A model generated the notes under the pieces. That model made no database searches and had not been told where the DNA came from. It saw only the letters and a program-made list of their open reading frames with translations. Position numbers and translations under genes: made by a program. A DNA stretch of 49,442 nt from an uncultured Verrucomicrobiota bacterium (GTDB lineage: Bacteria > Verrucomicrobiota > Kiritimatiellia > RFP12 > UBA1067), in NCBI GenBank assembly GCA_946610035.1, contig CAMOCC010000012.1:1-49442 (forward strand), read 5' to 3'. This document shows positions 40,849-49,346 of this stretch, one piece after another. The stretch's first letter is position 1. Every line of letters begins with the position of its first letter.

Positions 40849-41107
40849 ATGAATATGCCCACGCTTGCAAAAAGGACGTTCGCCGTTGGATTGGCCTTCG
40901 CCTGCGGCACGGCCCTCGCGGAGGCGGCGAAACTCGCCGGCACAACGGGTGGTTCCGCCATCGACGGACGGCTACACGCGCGCCCGTTCGGTGTATGTCG
41001 CGAAGCAGGCGGGCGACGAGAGCGCGTTCATCGGCAACGTCGCCGAGGTAGAGGTGTGGGGTTGCCGCGCAGACTATGCGAGGCCGCTGATGATCGCAGT
41101 CCGGTGA
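40849..41107 (+). pseudogene. Broken secreted-protein gene under the XylR-type promoter
   Basis: The gene starts well: AAAGGAG lies seven bases before the ATG, and the product begins with a signal peptide (MNMPTLAKRTFAVGLAFACGTALAEAAKLAG). After about 36 codons the frame becomes meaningless Arg-rich sequence. A second frame, from about 40969, gives a protein-like end (DGYTRARSVYVAKQAGDES, then AFIGNVAEVEVWG) stopping at 41107. This tail resembles the C-terminal sugar-binding domains of larger secreted enzymes. The simplest reading is an internal deletion plus frameshift that removed the catalytic part. The long open frame continuing into the GH26 gene is accidental. Confidence 0.65.
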
Positions 41108-41114
41108 CGGATTC

Positions 41115-41144
41115 TTGCATCAAGGCGTTTGTTTGTGGTATAAT
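41115..41144 (+). promoter_or_regulatory. Promoter of GH26 (leaderless layout)
   Basis: TTGCAT (41115-41120), an 18-bp spacer, and TATAAT (41139-41144) preceded by TGTGG. The -10 box ends seven bases before the ATG at 41152. No operator repeat like those at 40742 or 42303 is seen here. Confidence 0.65.
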
Positions 41145-41151
41145 TCCGAAC

Positions 41152-42291
41152 ATGAAAGCTCGTTCTTATTCAGCGTTGGTTGCGGGACTCCTCCTAGCTT
41201 CGCCGCTCGTCGCGGCGGAGAAGTCGCCTGAGGCTCAGAGTCTCCTTGCGCGCCTGAAGGAGACGGAGTCGTCGGGACGCATCCTCTCCGGCTGCGCCGC
41301 GCAGGTGAACTGGAACACGAACGAGGCCGCGTGGGTCTATCGGCACACGGGCAAGTGGCCTGTCGTCAACACCTTCGACTTCGGACACGACGTGTACAGC
41401 GCGAAGGGCGGATGGATCGACTATTCCGATCCGGGGCCGGCGCTTGGATGGGCCAAGGCGGGCGGCATAGTCTCCATAATATGGCATGCCGTCCAGCGCA
41501 CGAACGACGGGAAGGGATGGACCTTCTACGCCGGCAAGGAGCCCGGGCAGACGGATTTCAGGCCGGAATGCATCTTCGACCCCGGAAGCACCGAGGGCTC
41601 GAACTACATCGCGCGGCTCGACCAGGTGGCGCGATGGCTCGTCCCGCTGCGCGACGCGGGCGTGCCGGTCCTGTGGCGTCCGTACCACGAGGCGCAGGGC
41701 AACTGGCGGGATGAGTTCCCCGGCGTCGACTGGCATCATGCGTGGTTCTGGTGGGGATCGTCCGGTCCCGAGACGCTCAAGCGGCTCTGGCGGCAGATGT
41801 ACGATAAATTCACAAATGAATACGGACTCACAAATCTCGTCTGGGTCTGGACGGGGAGCGACATAGAAGGGGACTCCCTCAAGTGGTACCCCGGCGACGG
41901 GTATGTGGACGTGGTTGCCTTCGACGCCTATCATCTCGATGCGGACGGAGTGAAGAAGGTTGCCGACATGCTCGCTGCGAAGTATCCCGGCAAGGTCAAG
42001 GTTCTCGCCGAGTGCGGAGACGTCCCGACGCCGGGCGAATACCTCGACAAGGGCGCGCGTTTCGCCCTCTTCTCGGCGTGGTACGATCCATGCAGGACGG
42101 TTGATCCCGCTTCGGAGGTCTACGCGTCTGGTGCGCACGAGCACTTCCCGGCGACGAAATGGAAGGCTGCCTTCGCCGACCCGCGCGTCCTCTCCCGTGA
42201 AACGCATTTTCCGACACCGCTGTTTCCGACACCGCCGTTGCTGAAATCAGGGGTAAGATTCAAGGCGGAGACGTGGCCAGGAAGCCTGTAG
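41152..42291 (+). CDS. Secreted GH26 endo-beta-mannanase
   Basis: The start at 41152 is chosen over the longer frame from 40849 because a promoter lies directly upstream and a signal peptide follows (MKARSYSALVAGLLLASPLVAAE). The 379-residue enzyme is a GH26 TIM barrel: NTFDFGHDVY, GIVSIIWHAV, acid/base E180 in WRPYHEAQGNW, WFWWG, LVWVWTG, and nucleophile E287 in VLAECGDVP. GH26 enzymes mostly cut internal beta-1,4-mannosidic bonds. The last 25 residues (HFPTPLFPTPPLL and after) look unlike the family. It is followed within 120 nt by the alpha-galactosidase promoter. With the next two genes it forms a galactomannan-degrading set. Confidence 0.88.
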   Translation: MKARSYSALVAGLLLASPLVAAEKSPEAQSLLARLKETESSGRILSGCAAQVNWNTNEAAWVYRHTGKWPVVNTFDFGHDVYSAKGGWIDYSDPGPALGWAKAGGIVSIIWHAVQRTNDGKGWTFYAGKEPGQTDFRPECIFDPGSTEGSNYIARLDQVARWLVPLRDAGVPVLWRPYHEAQGNWRDEFPGVDWHHAWFWWGSSGPETLKRLWRQMYDKFTNEYGLTNLVWVWTGSDIEGDSLKWYPGDGYVDVVAFDAYHLDADGVKKVADMLAAKYPGKVKVLAECGDVPTPGEYLDKGARFALFSAWYDPCRTVDPASEVYASGAHEHFPATKWKAAFADPRVLSRETHFPTPLFPTPPLLKSGVRFKAETWPGSL

Positions 42292-42302
42292 ATTGGCATT
42301 GG

Positions 42303-42341
42303 CTGAAAGGACAATCGGGTTTTAGGTGAAAGGGCAATGGG
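42303..42341 (+). promoter_or_regulatory. Paired direct repeats, operator copy 2
   Basis: The half-sites CTGAAAGGACAATCGG (42303-42318) and GTGAAAGGGCAATGGG (42326-42341) match at 13 of 16 positions and are spaced 23 bp apart. The second ends five bases before the -35 box. This is the clearer of the two operator copies and the best candidate site for the XylR-type regulator. Confidence 0.65.
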
Positions 42342-42346
42342 ATGAG

Positions 42347-42376
42347 TTGACAAGGCTCTTCTCTTTGGTGTAAAAT
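42347..42376 (+). promoter_or_regulatory. Promoter of the GH27/GH2 mannan genes
   Basis: A consensus -35 TTGACA (42347-42352), an 18-bp spacer and TAAAAT (42371-42376). Transcription would give a leader of about 27 nt with the Shine-Dalgarno sequence AAAGGA (42395-42400). Confidence 0.75.
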
Positions 42377-42409
42377 AGCGTCGTCGAAAATCTTAAAGGA
42401 ATGACAGGC

Positions 42410-44509
42410 ATGAATAAGACTCTGATGGTGACGGTGGCCATGGCCGGCCTCTTTGCGGGCGCGGCGGAGACAGTCCGCCTGGACTCGCTCCCCCTGGCGG
42501 AGATGACTGCCGGCTGGGGCGGGCCCAGGGCGGGGCGGAGCGTTGACGGCAAGCCGCTCTCGCTGCGCGGCAGGCGCTACGAGCGCGGCGTTGGAACGCA
42601 TGCGCTTTCGTCCTTCAAGGTCCATGCGGACGGGAAGGCTCTCGCCTTCGACGCCGTGGTCGGCGTTGATGACGACGTCGGCGAGGCGAAGGGCAGCGTC
42701 GTGTTCTTCGTGAAGGCGGACGGCGCGACTGCGGCGAAGTCGCCCAAGCTGACGTCCGCCTCCGAGCCGTATGCGATGCACGCCGATTTGAAGGGTGCGA
42801 AGGTAGTCGAGCTCTTCGTGTGCGATGCGAGGGACGGCGACAACTACGACCACGCCGACTGGTGCGACGCGTACTTCACCGTCGAGGACGGCTCGAAGGT
42901 CGTGCCGCTGGGCGCGATGGCCGAGCAGCTCGGCGTTCTTACGCCAAAGGCCGGCGACGAGCCGCGCATAAACGGTCCGTCCGTCTACGGCGTCAGGCCG
43001 TCCCATCCCGTCATCTACCGGCTGCCTGTCTCGGGCGCGCGTCCGATGAAGTTCGCGGCGGAGTCGCTGCCGCAGGGCCTTCGGTTCGACGCGGAGAAGG
43101 GCGTCGTCACGGGCGCGGTCGCCGAGAGGGGCGACTACGCGGTCCGCTTCACCGCGGCGAACGCAAAGGGGACGGCGGCGCGGACCGTCGTCTTCAAGGT
43201 CGGCGACAAGATCGCGCTCACGCCGCCGATGGGGTGGAACAGCTGGAACTGCTTCGCTGGGCGCGTCACGGACAGGGACATACGCGCGGCGGCGGACGCG
43301 TTCGAGAAGTCGGGGCTCGTCGACCACGGATGGAGCTACGTCAACATCGACGACTTCTGGCAGAACGCCGTCGGCAAGACGGACGACGAGACGCTCAAGG
43401 GTCCGCAGCGCAATGCGGACGGCACGATTAATCCGAACGTGCGGTTCCCGGACATGAAGGGCCTCGCCGACTACGTCCACGCGAAGGGGCTCAGGATCGG
43501 CCTCTACTCCTCTCCGGGTCCGTGGACCTGCGGCGGCTGCGAAGGCAGCTGGGGGCACGAGTGGCAGGATGCGAAGAGCTACGCCGACTGGGGATACGAC
43601 TACCTCAAGTACGACCTCTGCGGCTACCGCAGCATCGAGGGCATCAACCCCGATGCGGACGACCTCGCCTGGAACTCGCTTCCATACCGCCTCATGGGCG
43701 AGGCGCTTGAGGCGCAGGGCCGCGACATCGTCTACTCGCTCTGCCAGTACGGATGGGGACACGTCTCAAGCTGGGGCGCGAACGTTGGCGGCAACAGCTG
43801 GCGCACGACGGGCGACATCACGGACACCTGGCAGTCGATGAGCTCAATCCTCGATGCCCAGGCGGAGCTGTGGCCCTACGCCGGACCAGGTGCGTGGAAC
43901 GATCCCGACATGCTTGTCATAGGTCCGCTCGGCTGGGGGAACATCCACCCGACGCGCCTCACGCCGAACGAACAGTACACCCACATGTCCTTCTGGTGCA
44001 TCCTCTGCTCGCCGCTTCTCATAGGCTGCGACCTCACGCAGATAGACGACTTCTCGATGTCGCTCCTTACGAACGACGAGGTGCTGGAGACGAACCAGGA
44101 TCCGCTCGGCGCCGCCGCCGCGCGCATATACTCCTCTTCCGCCGGCCACGAAATCTGGGCGAAGCCGATGTCCGACGGATCGCTCGTCTTCGCGCTCTAC
44201 AACAAGGGCTTCGAGAACGCGACGATAGACGTCGATTTCGCCGCGTACGGACTCGAGGGCGAGTGGAGGGTCCGCGACCTCTGGCGTCAGGCGGATGTCG
44301 GACTCTGCAAGGGACGCGTCTCCGCGAAGGTCCTGCCGCATGCGACGACGCTCTATCGCCTCTTCCCGACGGAGGGCGCGCGCCTCGCCGGGGGAGTGCG
44401 CGACATCCGCGACCAGGCTACCTACCGCTACTTCGAGAAGTTCCGTCCCGTCGGCAAGCCGGGACTCGCATCCGGCTGGCGCAAGCCGTGCGCCGACTGC
44501 CCGAGGTGA
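42410..44509 (+). CDS. Secreted GH27 alpha-galactosidase with NPCBM domain
   Basis: The ATG at 42410 is nine bases after AAAGGA; the ATG at 42401 would leave no spacing. The product has 699 residues, with a signal peptide ending near GAAET. Residues about 20-165 are an NPCBM carbohydrate-binding domain (RRYERGVGTHALSSF, DAYFTVEDGSK). A putative Ig-like domain follows, and the catalytic domain starts at LTPPMGWNSWNCF. The nucleophile is D402 in YLKYDLCGY; the acid/base is probably D469 in SWRTTGDITDTW; WNDPDMLVIG follows. A beta-sandwich ends the protein. It removes alpha-1,6-galactose side chains, fitting galactomannan breakdown with GH26 and the beta-mannosidase. The last 25 residues resemble no domain that I know. 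Confidence 0.9.
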   Translation: MNKTLMVTVAMAGLFAGAAETVRLDSLPLAEMTAGWGGPRAGRSVDGKPLSLRGRRYERGVGTHALSSFKVHADGKALAFDAVVGVDDDVGEAKGSVVFFVKADGATAAKSPKLTSASEPYAMHADLKGAKVVELFVCDARDGDNYDHADWCDAYFTVEDGSKVVPLGAMAEQLGVLTPKAGDEPRINGPSVYGVRPSHPVIYRLPVSGARPMKFAAESLPQGLRFDAEKGVVTGAVAERGDYAVRFTAANAKGTAARTVVFKVGDKIALTPPMGWNSWNCFAGRVTDRDIRAAADAFEKSGLVDHGWSYVNIDDFWQNAVGKTDDETLKGPQRNADGTINPNVRFPDMKGLADYVHAKGLRIGLYSSPGPWTCGGCEGSWGHEWQDAKSYADWGYDYLKYDLCGYRSIEGINPDADDLAWNSLPYRLMGEALEAQGRDIVYSLCQYGWGHVSSWGANVGGNSWRTTGDITDTWQSMSSILDAQAELWPYAGPGAWNDPDMLVIGPLGWGNIHPTRLTPNEQYTHMSFWCILCSPLLIGCDLTQIDDFSMSLLTNDEVLETNQDPLGAAAARIYSSSAGHEIWAKPMSDGSLVFALYNKGFENATIDVDFAAYGLEGEWRVRDLWRQADVGLCKGRVSAKVLPHATTLYRLFPTEGARLAGGVRDIRDQATYRYFEKFRPVGKPGLASGWRKPCADCPR

Positions 44510-44530
44510 TATGGAAACAAGGAGGCCTAA

Positions 44531-47029
44531 ATGACATCTATCGTGCTTGCGGCGGCCATCAGCCTGGCCGGTGAGTGGACTTTGACCGGAACGGACGAGG
44601 CAGGCGCGGCCGTGGAGTGTCCGTGCAGGGTTCCCGGCGATGTGCAGTCAGCGCTGTTCGATGCGGGGCGCATGGCCGATCCGTACATGGGGCGCAACGA
44701 ACTGAAGACGCAGTGGGTCGGCAGGCACGACTGGACGCTGCGCCGCACCTTCGAGGTGGACGACGAGACGCTGGCGAAGAAGGCCGTCGTCCTTCGCCTT
44801 GAGGATGTGGACACCTTTGCGACGATCAGGCTCAACGGACACGAGCTCGGGCGGACGGACAACAGGTTCCGCCGCTGGGAATACGACGTGAAGCCGTTCC
44901 TCAAGAAGGGCGTGAACGAGTTGACGGGCGAGTTCGAATCGGCGGAGCGGATATCGAACGAGATCGCGTCCGGACTCGACCGCCGCTATCCCATGTCGAA
45001 CGTTCCGTGGGCGGTGAACATTTCGCTGGTCCGCAAGCCGGCGTGCCACGGAGGCTGGGACTGGGGCCCCGCCCAGATGGTCGAGGGCTTTTGCGGAACC
45101 GTCGAGCTCATCGCGTACGACGACTTCAAGGTCGACTATGTCTACACGCATCAGGATTTCAACGACGACTATTCGCACTGCGACCTCACCGTCTTCGTCG
45201 AGGCGACGGACGCGGAGGGATGCGCCTTCGTGTCGACGAACCGCATTGCGATCGCAAAGCCGGAGCTTTGGTGGCCGAACGGCGCGTTCGGCAACGACGG
45301 GGCGGCGAAAGCGCGATGCGGACGGATGTTCGACTACGAGGTGGTGGTCCGGGGCCGCAGGATAAAGGGCCGCACGGGTCTCCGCAAGGTGGAGGTCCTC
45401 AACACGCCCGACGTGGACGAAAACGGCAAACCGGGGGCGCGGATGGCGTTTCGCGTCAACGGGCGCGAAATCTTCATGAAGGGCGCGAACTGGATTCCGT
45501 GCGACGCATTCGAGAACCGCCAGACCCCGGAGCGCTACCGCGATCTCCTGGAAGGCGCGGTCGCGGCCAACATGAACATGATTCGCGTGTGGGGCGGCGG
45601 CGCGTATGAAAAGGAAGTGTTCTACGACCTCTGCGACGAACTTGGAATCCTCCTGTGGCAAGACATGATGTTCGCCTGCGCGGCATATCCGGGCGACGAG
45701 GCATTCCTCGCCTCGGTCGGGGAGGAGCTGCGCCACCAGTTGAAGCGCATACGGCGCCACCCGTCCCTCGCCATGTGGTGCGGAGACAACGAATGCGTCG
45801 GCGCGCTTGGGTGGTTCGAGGAGAGCAGGAAGGACACCGCGTTCTACAAGAAGGCGCTGGAGGCGCGTCACGCAGTGTCCGGCGCGGCTGTCGCGGCGTG
45901 GGATCCGGACAGGATGTTCTGGCCCAGCTCCCCGTGCGCCGGACCGGGCAACTACGCCAACAACTGGAAGAACGACTCGCAGGGAGACATGCACAACTGG
46001 ACCGTCTGGCACGACAACGCGAGCTTCGACGCCTACTACAGGTTCCGTCCGCGCTTCTGCAGCGAGTTCGGCTACCAGAGCTTCCCGTCGCGCGAGGTCG
46101 CGGAGACGTTCTGCGATCCGGCGCGGCTCAATCCGACGGCACCGGACTTCGAGTGGCACCAGAAGAACCCGGGCGGCAACCAGCGCATCCTAGAGACGAT
46201 GGCCCGCTACTTCAGGTTCCCGCAGGGGACGGACGCGATGCTGTACCTCTCGCAGGTCCAGCAGGCGATTGCAATGAAGACCGCGGTGGAGGGATGGCGC
46301 GCGCAGCGCCCACGCTGCATGGGGACGCTCTACTGGCAGCTGAACGACATGTGGCCGGTCTCGAGCTGGAGCTCGCTCGAATACGGCGGAAAGTGGAAGC
46401 ACCTCCACTACCAGGCGAAGCGCTTCTACGCGCCGCTTGCGGTCGTCGGCGTCCCGGCGGCGGACGGCGCGCCCGTGGCGACGGCTGTCGACGGCGGGGG
46501 GAATCCGGTGGCGGCCGCAGGACGGACGGCGTGCGCTGCGGTGAAGGTCCTCAACGACCTGCCGCATCCCGTCGATGCGGAGGTGACGGCGGAGTTCATG
46601 GATTTCGACGGAAAGGTCCTCAAGACGTTGAAGCGGCGCGTATCGCTTGCGCCGGACTCTGTGACGGACTGGGGCGGGGGTGTCCTTTCCGAATCGGACG
46701 TGGAGGGTCCGTCCTTCCTCGTCCTGACGCTCAGGAGCGACTACGGTGTGTTCCGCAACGAGTGGCTCTTCGACTACTACAAGCGCTACGAGCTTGCGGA
46801 CGCGAATGTCACCGCGACATTCGACGGGTTGTCCGTGACGCTCGCCGCCGACAAGCCTGCGTTCTTCGTCTGGGCGAATGAGAAGGGCGTCAATGGCGAG
46901 TTCTCCGACAATTCGTTCACGCTCCTCCCGGGCGAACCCGTGACTCTGACATTCAGCCCGAAGTCGCCGCTCTCGTCCGAGGACTTCCGCGAGCGCTTCT
47001 CGCTCACCCACCTGCGCAGGACATACTGA
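44531..47029 (+). CDS. GH2 beta-mannosidase
   Basis: An 832-residue GH2 enzyme of beta-mannosidase type. The N-terminal sandwich starts at once (SLAGEWTLTGTDEAG, CRVPGDVQSALFDAGRMADPYMGRNE). GGWDWGP, MIRVWGGGAYE and YDLCDELGILLWQDMMFACAAYP are beta-mannosidase landmarks. The acid/base is E421 in MWCGDNECV and the nucleophile E512 in FCSEFGYQSFPS. It would release mannose from the ends of mannooligosaccharides made by GH26. AAGGAGG sits seven bases before the ATG, only 21 bases after the GH27 stop, so the two are one operon. The first 13 residues are hydrophobic but too short for a clear signal peptide, so the enzyme may stay in the cell. Confidence 0.9.
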   Translation: MTSIVLAAAISLAGEWTLTGTDEAGAAVECPCRVPGDVQSALFDAGRMADPYMGRNELKTQWVGRHDWTLRRTFEVDDETLAKKAVVLRLEDVDTFATIRLNGHELGRTDNRFRRWEYDVKPFLKKGVNELTGEFESAERISNEIASGLDRRYPMSNVPWAVNISLVRKPACHGGWDWGPAQMVEGFCGTVELIAYDDFKVDYVYTHQDFNDDYSHCDLTVFVEATDAEGCAFVSTNRIAIAKPELWWPNGAFGNDGAAKARCGRMFDYEVVVRGRRIKGRTGLRKVEVLNTPDVDENGKPGARMAFRVNGREIFMKGANWIPCDAFENRQTPERYRDLLEGAVAANMNMIRVWGGGAYEKEVFYDLCDELGILLWQDMMFACAAYPGDEAFLASVGEELRHQLKRIRRHPSLAMWCGDNECVGALGWFEESRKDTAFYKKALEARHAVSGAAVAAWDPDRMFWPSSPCAGPGNYANNWKNDSQGDMHNWTVWHDNASFDAYYRFRPRFCSEFGYQSFPSREVAETFCDPARLNPTAPDFEWHQKNPGGNQRILETMARYFRFPQGTDAMLYLSQVQQAIAMKTAVEGWRAQRPRCMGTLYWQLNDMWPVSSWSSLEYGGKWKHLHYQAKRFYAPLAVVGVPAADGAPVATAVDGGGNPVAAAGRTACAAVKVLNDLPHPVDAEVTAEFMDFDGKVLKTLKRRVSLAPDSVTDWGGGVLSESDVEGPSFLVLTLRSDYGVFRNEWLFDYYKRYELADANVTATFDGLSVTLAADKPAFFVWANEKGVNGEFSDNSFTLLPGEPVTLTFSPKSPLSSEDFRERFSLTHLRRTY

Positions 47030-47144
47030 CGCCGAAGGTGCCCCTCGAAAGCAGTCCGCCTCCAGGCGCAGTGCCTTGAATGAGTGGCACTCGGCTCTGA
47101 CCCTCTTGCCTCTGTCGGGTAGGGCGGAGCCGGGGCGGATGTGG

Positions 47145-47150
47145 TAGAAT
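47145..47150 (+). promoter_or_regulatory. -10 box of GH115 (leaderless layout)
   Basis: TAGAAT preceded by TGTGG ends seven bases before the ATG at 47158. No clear -35 box is seen. The 128-nt gap before it contains a weak AGTGCC/GGCACT hairpin and no gene. Confidence 0.5.
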
Positions 47151-47157
47151 ATCGGGC

Positions 47158-49221
47158 ATGAAAACTACATGTCTTATCTCATGCCTGGCGTTTTTGGCGA
47201 CCGCCTGGGCTGCCAATCCCGACGTTGGCGCCGTGGACAACGCACACGGCGCGCGCATCGTCCGCGAGGGCGTGAAGTACCGCGGCGTTTTCATCAACGA
47301 CGAGGACTGGGGGCTCAGGCCTTGGGCGGTCCGGCACTTCGGCAAGGAGGAGCAGATCGGCGTACGCGCCTACGAAGAGGTCTTTAAGATCATGAAGGCG
47401 GACGGACTCAACCTCCTGTGGCCGGCGATGCACGAAGGCGGATACGAATTTTCGGAACGCCCCGGGAACCTCGACCTCGCGACGAAGAAAGGCATCACCG
47501 TCGGAACGAGCCATTGCGAACCGATGCTCCGCAACAACTGCTACATTCCGAAACGGGACCAGAAGCTCTGGAGCTGGCTGAACCACCGCGATTTCGTCGC
47601 GGACTACTGGCGCGAAGGCGTGAAGCGCGGCGAAGGGCACAACGTCCTCTGGACGATCGGCATGCGCGGAATCCACGACGGGCGGATGACGGACGGGAAG
47701 ACGACGGAGGAGAAGGTCGCCGTCCTCGAAGACGTCTTCAAGTTTCAGACTTCGCTGCTTGCGTCCGATGCGCCGAAGCTGTTCGTCCCGTACAAGGAGG
47801 TGCTGCCCCTGTACAATGCGGGGCTCAAGGTCCCCGGTGGCACGACGATCATGTGGGTGAACGACAACTTCGGCTACATCCGACGTCTGGGAGGTCCGCA
47901 GGCGGAAGGCTACGGCGGCGGAATCTACTGGCACGCCTCGTATTGGGGCCGTCCGCACGGATACATCCACCTTTGCACCACCCCGCCCGCATTCATGTGG
48001 TACGAGCTTTGCGCCAAGGCGTGGAACAACGGCGTCCGCGACGTATGGATGCTAAACGCGGGCGACGTCTTCCAGGCCGAGGCGCTCCTGTTCTGCTACG
48101 GACAGTTCGCGGCGAACCCCGACGCCTTCGGACCCGACGCGCAGCGTCGTGCGCTCTCCCGCTGGTGCATTCAGACATTCTCGTCGTTCAAAAACGAAAT
48201 GCTGCACGAAAGGATCGTCGGGCATCTCGAAGACTACTACAACCTCGGATTCATCCGCAAGCCAGAATTCATGTGCATTCAGTGGACGACCAACCTGCCA
48301 GCATCCGTGAAGGCGCACCTCGTGAATCGCTATCGCGCACATCTGGTGCGCGATGCCGAGATCGAGTCCGAACTCGCGAGGATCTCACCCGAATCGGTGG
48401 ATGCGTACTTCCGCACTGTCGGCTTCCAGTCCCGCTTCCTCGCCAATGCCGGACTCGTCCACCTCGAAGGAAGGACGAAGGAGGAGGCGCGCGCCGTCCT
48501 GGATCCGCTTTATGTTCGCTGGGACGCGCTCGACGGCGGGAAGTGGTCCGGCTTCTGGGTCGACACCATCGAGGAGCGTACCGGACAGTATCAGCCAACG
48601 CCTCACAACCGATGGTCGTCGCAGATGCAATGGCCGTGGAACGAGCCGCCTGATCCGCAGGCCAGGGACCGGCACGGTGTTTCGCGCGACGACTACATTG
48701 CGACGGCGTACCGGGCGGACGTTCCCGAGCCGACGTGGCTCGAGCCGGTCGCGAACGAAGCGGCGAATGGCGGAGCGTGGACGCGCGTCGGCGGACTTGG
48801 CACTTCCGGCAGTGCGCATGCGCTTCTTCCCGTCAAGCCAGGCGTCGGTGAAGGAGCGACGATGGAGTTTTCTTTGACGGGACTTAGGACTGCGGACTTC
48901 GGACGGAAGAAATCGCCTGGGGTCAGAAGTCCGAAGTCCGAAGTCCTCGTCCTCCAGTTCCTGCCGGACTTTGCGCTTTGGCCTGGCCTCGGACTCGGTG
49001 TCGAGGTCGCTTTCGACGGAGAGAAGCCGCAGTATGTGCCGGTACCGAAGAGCGATTCGAACATCGGCGAGAGGGATCCGGTCCGAAACGCCGCAGTGCA
49101 GGACAACTTCATTCGGGTCGAAGTTTCGATTCCCGACGGGGCGAAGCATGTCGAGATTCGCGCGGTCGACCCCGGCGTCGTCGTCGACCGCGTCGGAGTG
49201 CGAACCCGTTCCGATCGTTGA
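47158..49221 (+). CDS. Secreted GH115 xylan alpha-glucuronidase
   Basis: A 687-residue protein with a signal peptide (MKTTCLISCLAFLATAWAANPD). GH115 landmarks are RGVFINDEDWGLRPWA, LLWPAMHEGGYEF, GITVGTSHCEPMLRNN, LWTIGMRGIHDGRM, LKVPGGTTIMWVNDNFGYIRRLG and GGGIYWHASYWGRPHGYIHL. The family removes 4-O-methyl-glucuronic acid from xylan. It is shorter than many members (about 800-1000 residues). The C-terminal part contains an unusual in-frame inverted repeat (48886-48947) that encodes LRTADFGRKKSPGVRSPKSEV. It has its own promoter and lies 128 nt after the beta-mannosidase, in the same direction, so xylan and mannan side chains may be treated by one locus. Confidence 0.87.
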   Translation: MKTTCLISCLAFLATAWAANPDVGAVDNAHGARIVREGVKYRGVFINDEDWGLRPWAVRHFGKEEQIGVRAYEEVFKIMKADGLNLLWPAMHEGGYEFSERPGNLDLATKKGITVGTSHCEPMLRNNCYIPKRDQKLWSWLNHRDFVADYWREGVKRGEGHNVLWTIGMRGIHDGRMTDGKTTEEKVAVLEDVFKFQTSLLASDAPKLFVPYKEVLPLYNAGLKVPGGTTIMWVNDNFGYIRRLGGPQAEGYGGGIYWHASYWGRPHGYIHLCTTPPAFMWYELCAKAWNNGVRDVWMLNAGDVFQAEALLFCYGQFAANPDAFGPDAQRRALSRWCIQTFSSFKNEMLHERIVGHLEDYYNLGFIRKPEFMCIQWTTNLPASVKAHLVNRYRAHLVRDAEIESELARISPESVDAYFRTVGFQSRFLANAGLVHLEGRTKEEARAVLDPLYVRWDALDGGKWSGFWVDTIEERTGQYQPTPHNRWSSQMQWPWNEPPDPQARDRHGVSRDDYIATAYRADVPEPTWLEPVANEAANGGAWTRVGGLGTSGSAHALLPVKPGVGEGATMEFSLTGLRTADFGRKKSPGVRSPKSEVLVLQFLPDFALWPGLGLGVEVAFDGEKPQYVPVPKSDSNIGERDPVRNAAVQDNFIRVEVSIPDGAKHVEIRAVDPGVVVDRVGVRTRSDR
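48886..48947 (+). repeat. Inverted repeat inserted in the GH115 coding region
   Basis: Arm AGGACTGCGGACTTCGGAC (48886-48904) is complementary to 48929-48947 at 18 of 19 positions, with a 24-base loop. The insert keeps the reading frame. It encodes a Lys/Arg-rich stretch unlike the surrounding domain. Confidence 0.75.
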
Positions 49222-49261
49222 GTGCGATGTTGATTCGCTGTAATTCTCTACCAACTAAAAA

Positions 49262-49287
49262 AACGGCGCGGAGCGACGGAACCCCCT
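49262..49287 (-). repeat. Degenerate half of the GTTGCGTCGC palindrome
   Basis: GGAGCGACGGAAC followed by CCCCC matches the right half of the inverted-type palindrome seen at 25770. It forms an inverted pair with the complete copy 40 bp further on. Confidence 0.55.
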
Positions 49288-49323
49288 GTGACGCCTGGTT
49301 GACACAAGTCACTGCTGTAGGGG

Positions 49324-49346
49324 GTTGCGTCGCTCCGCGACGCAAC
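49324..49346 (+). repeat. GTTGCGTCGC palindromic repeat
   Basis: A perfect copy of the element at 14281, again with the loop TCC and a preceding G-run. It lies about 100 bp after the GH115 stop. Nothing else is recognised in 49222-49442. Confidence 0.8.

Noticed and set aside
40849-42291. One continuous 480-codon gene fusing an upstream signal peptide to GH26
   Set aside because: The part between is meaningless Arg-rich sequence, a second signal peptide begins at 41152, and a promoter with 18-bp spacing lies between. Two units, one of them broken, explain it better.
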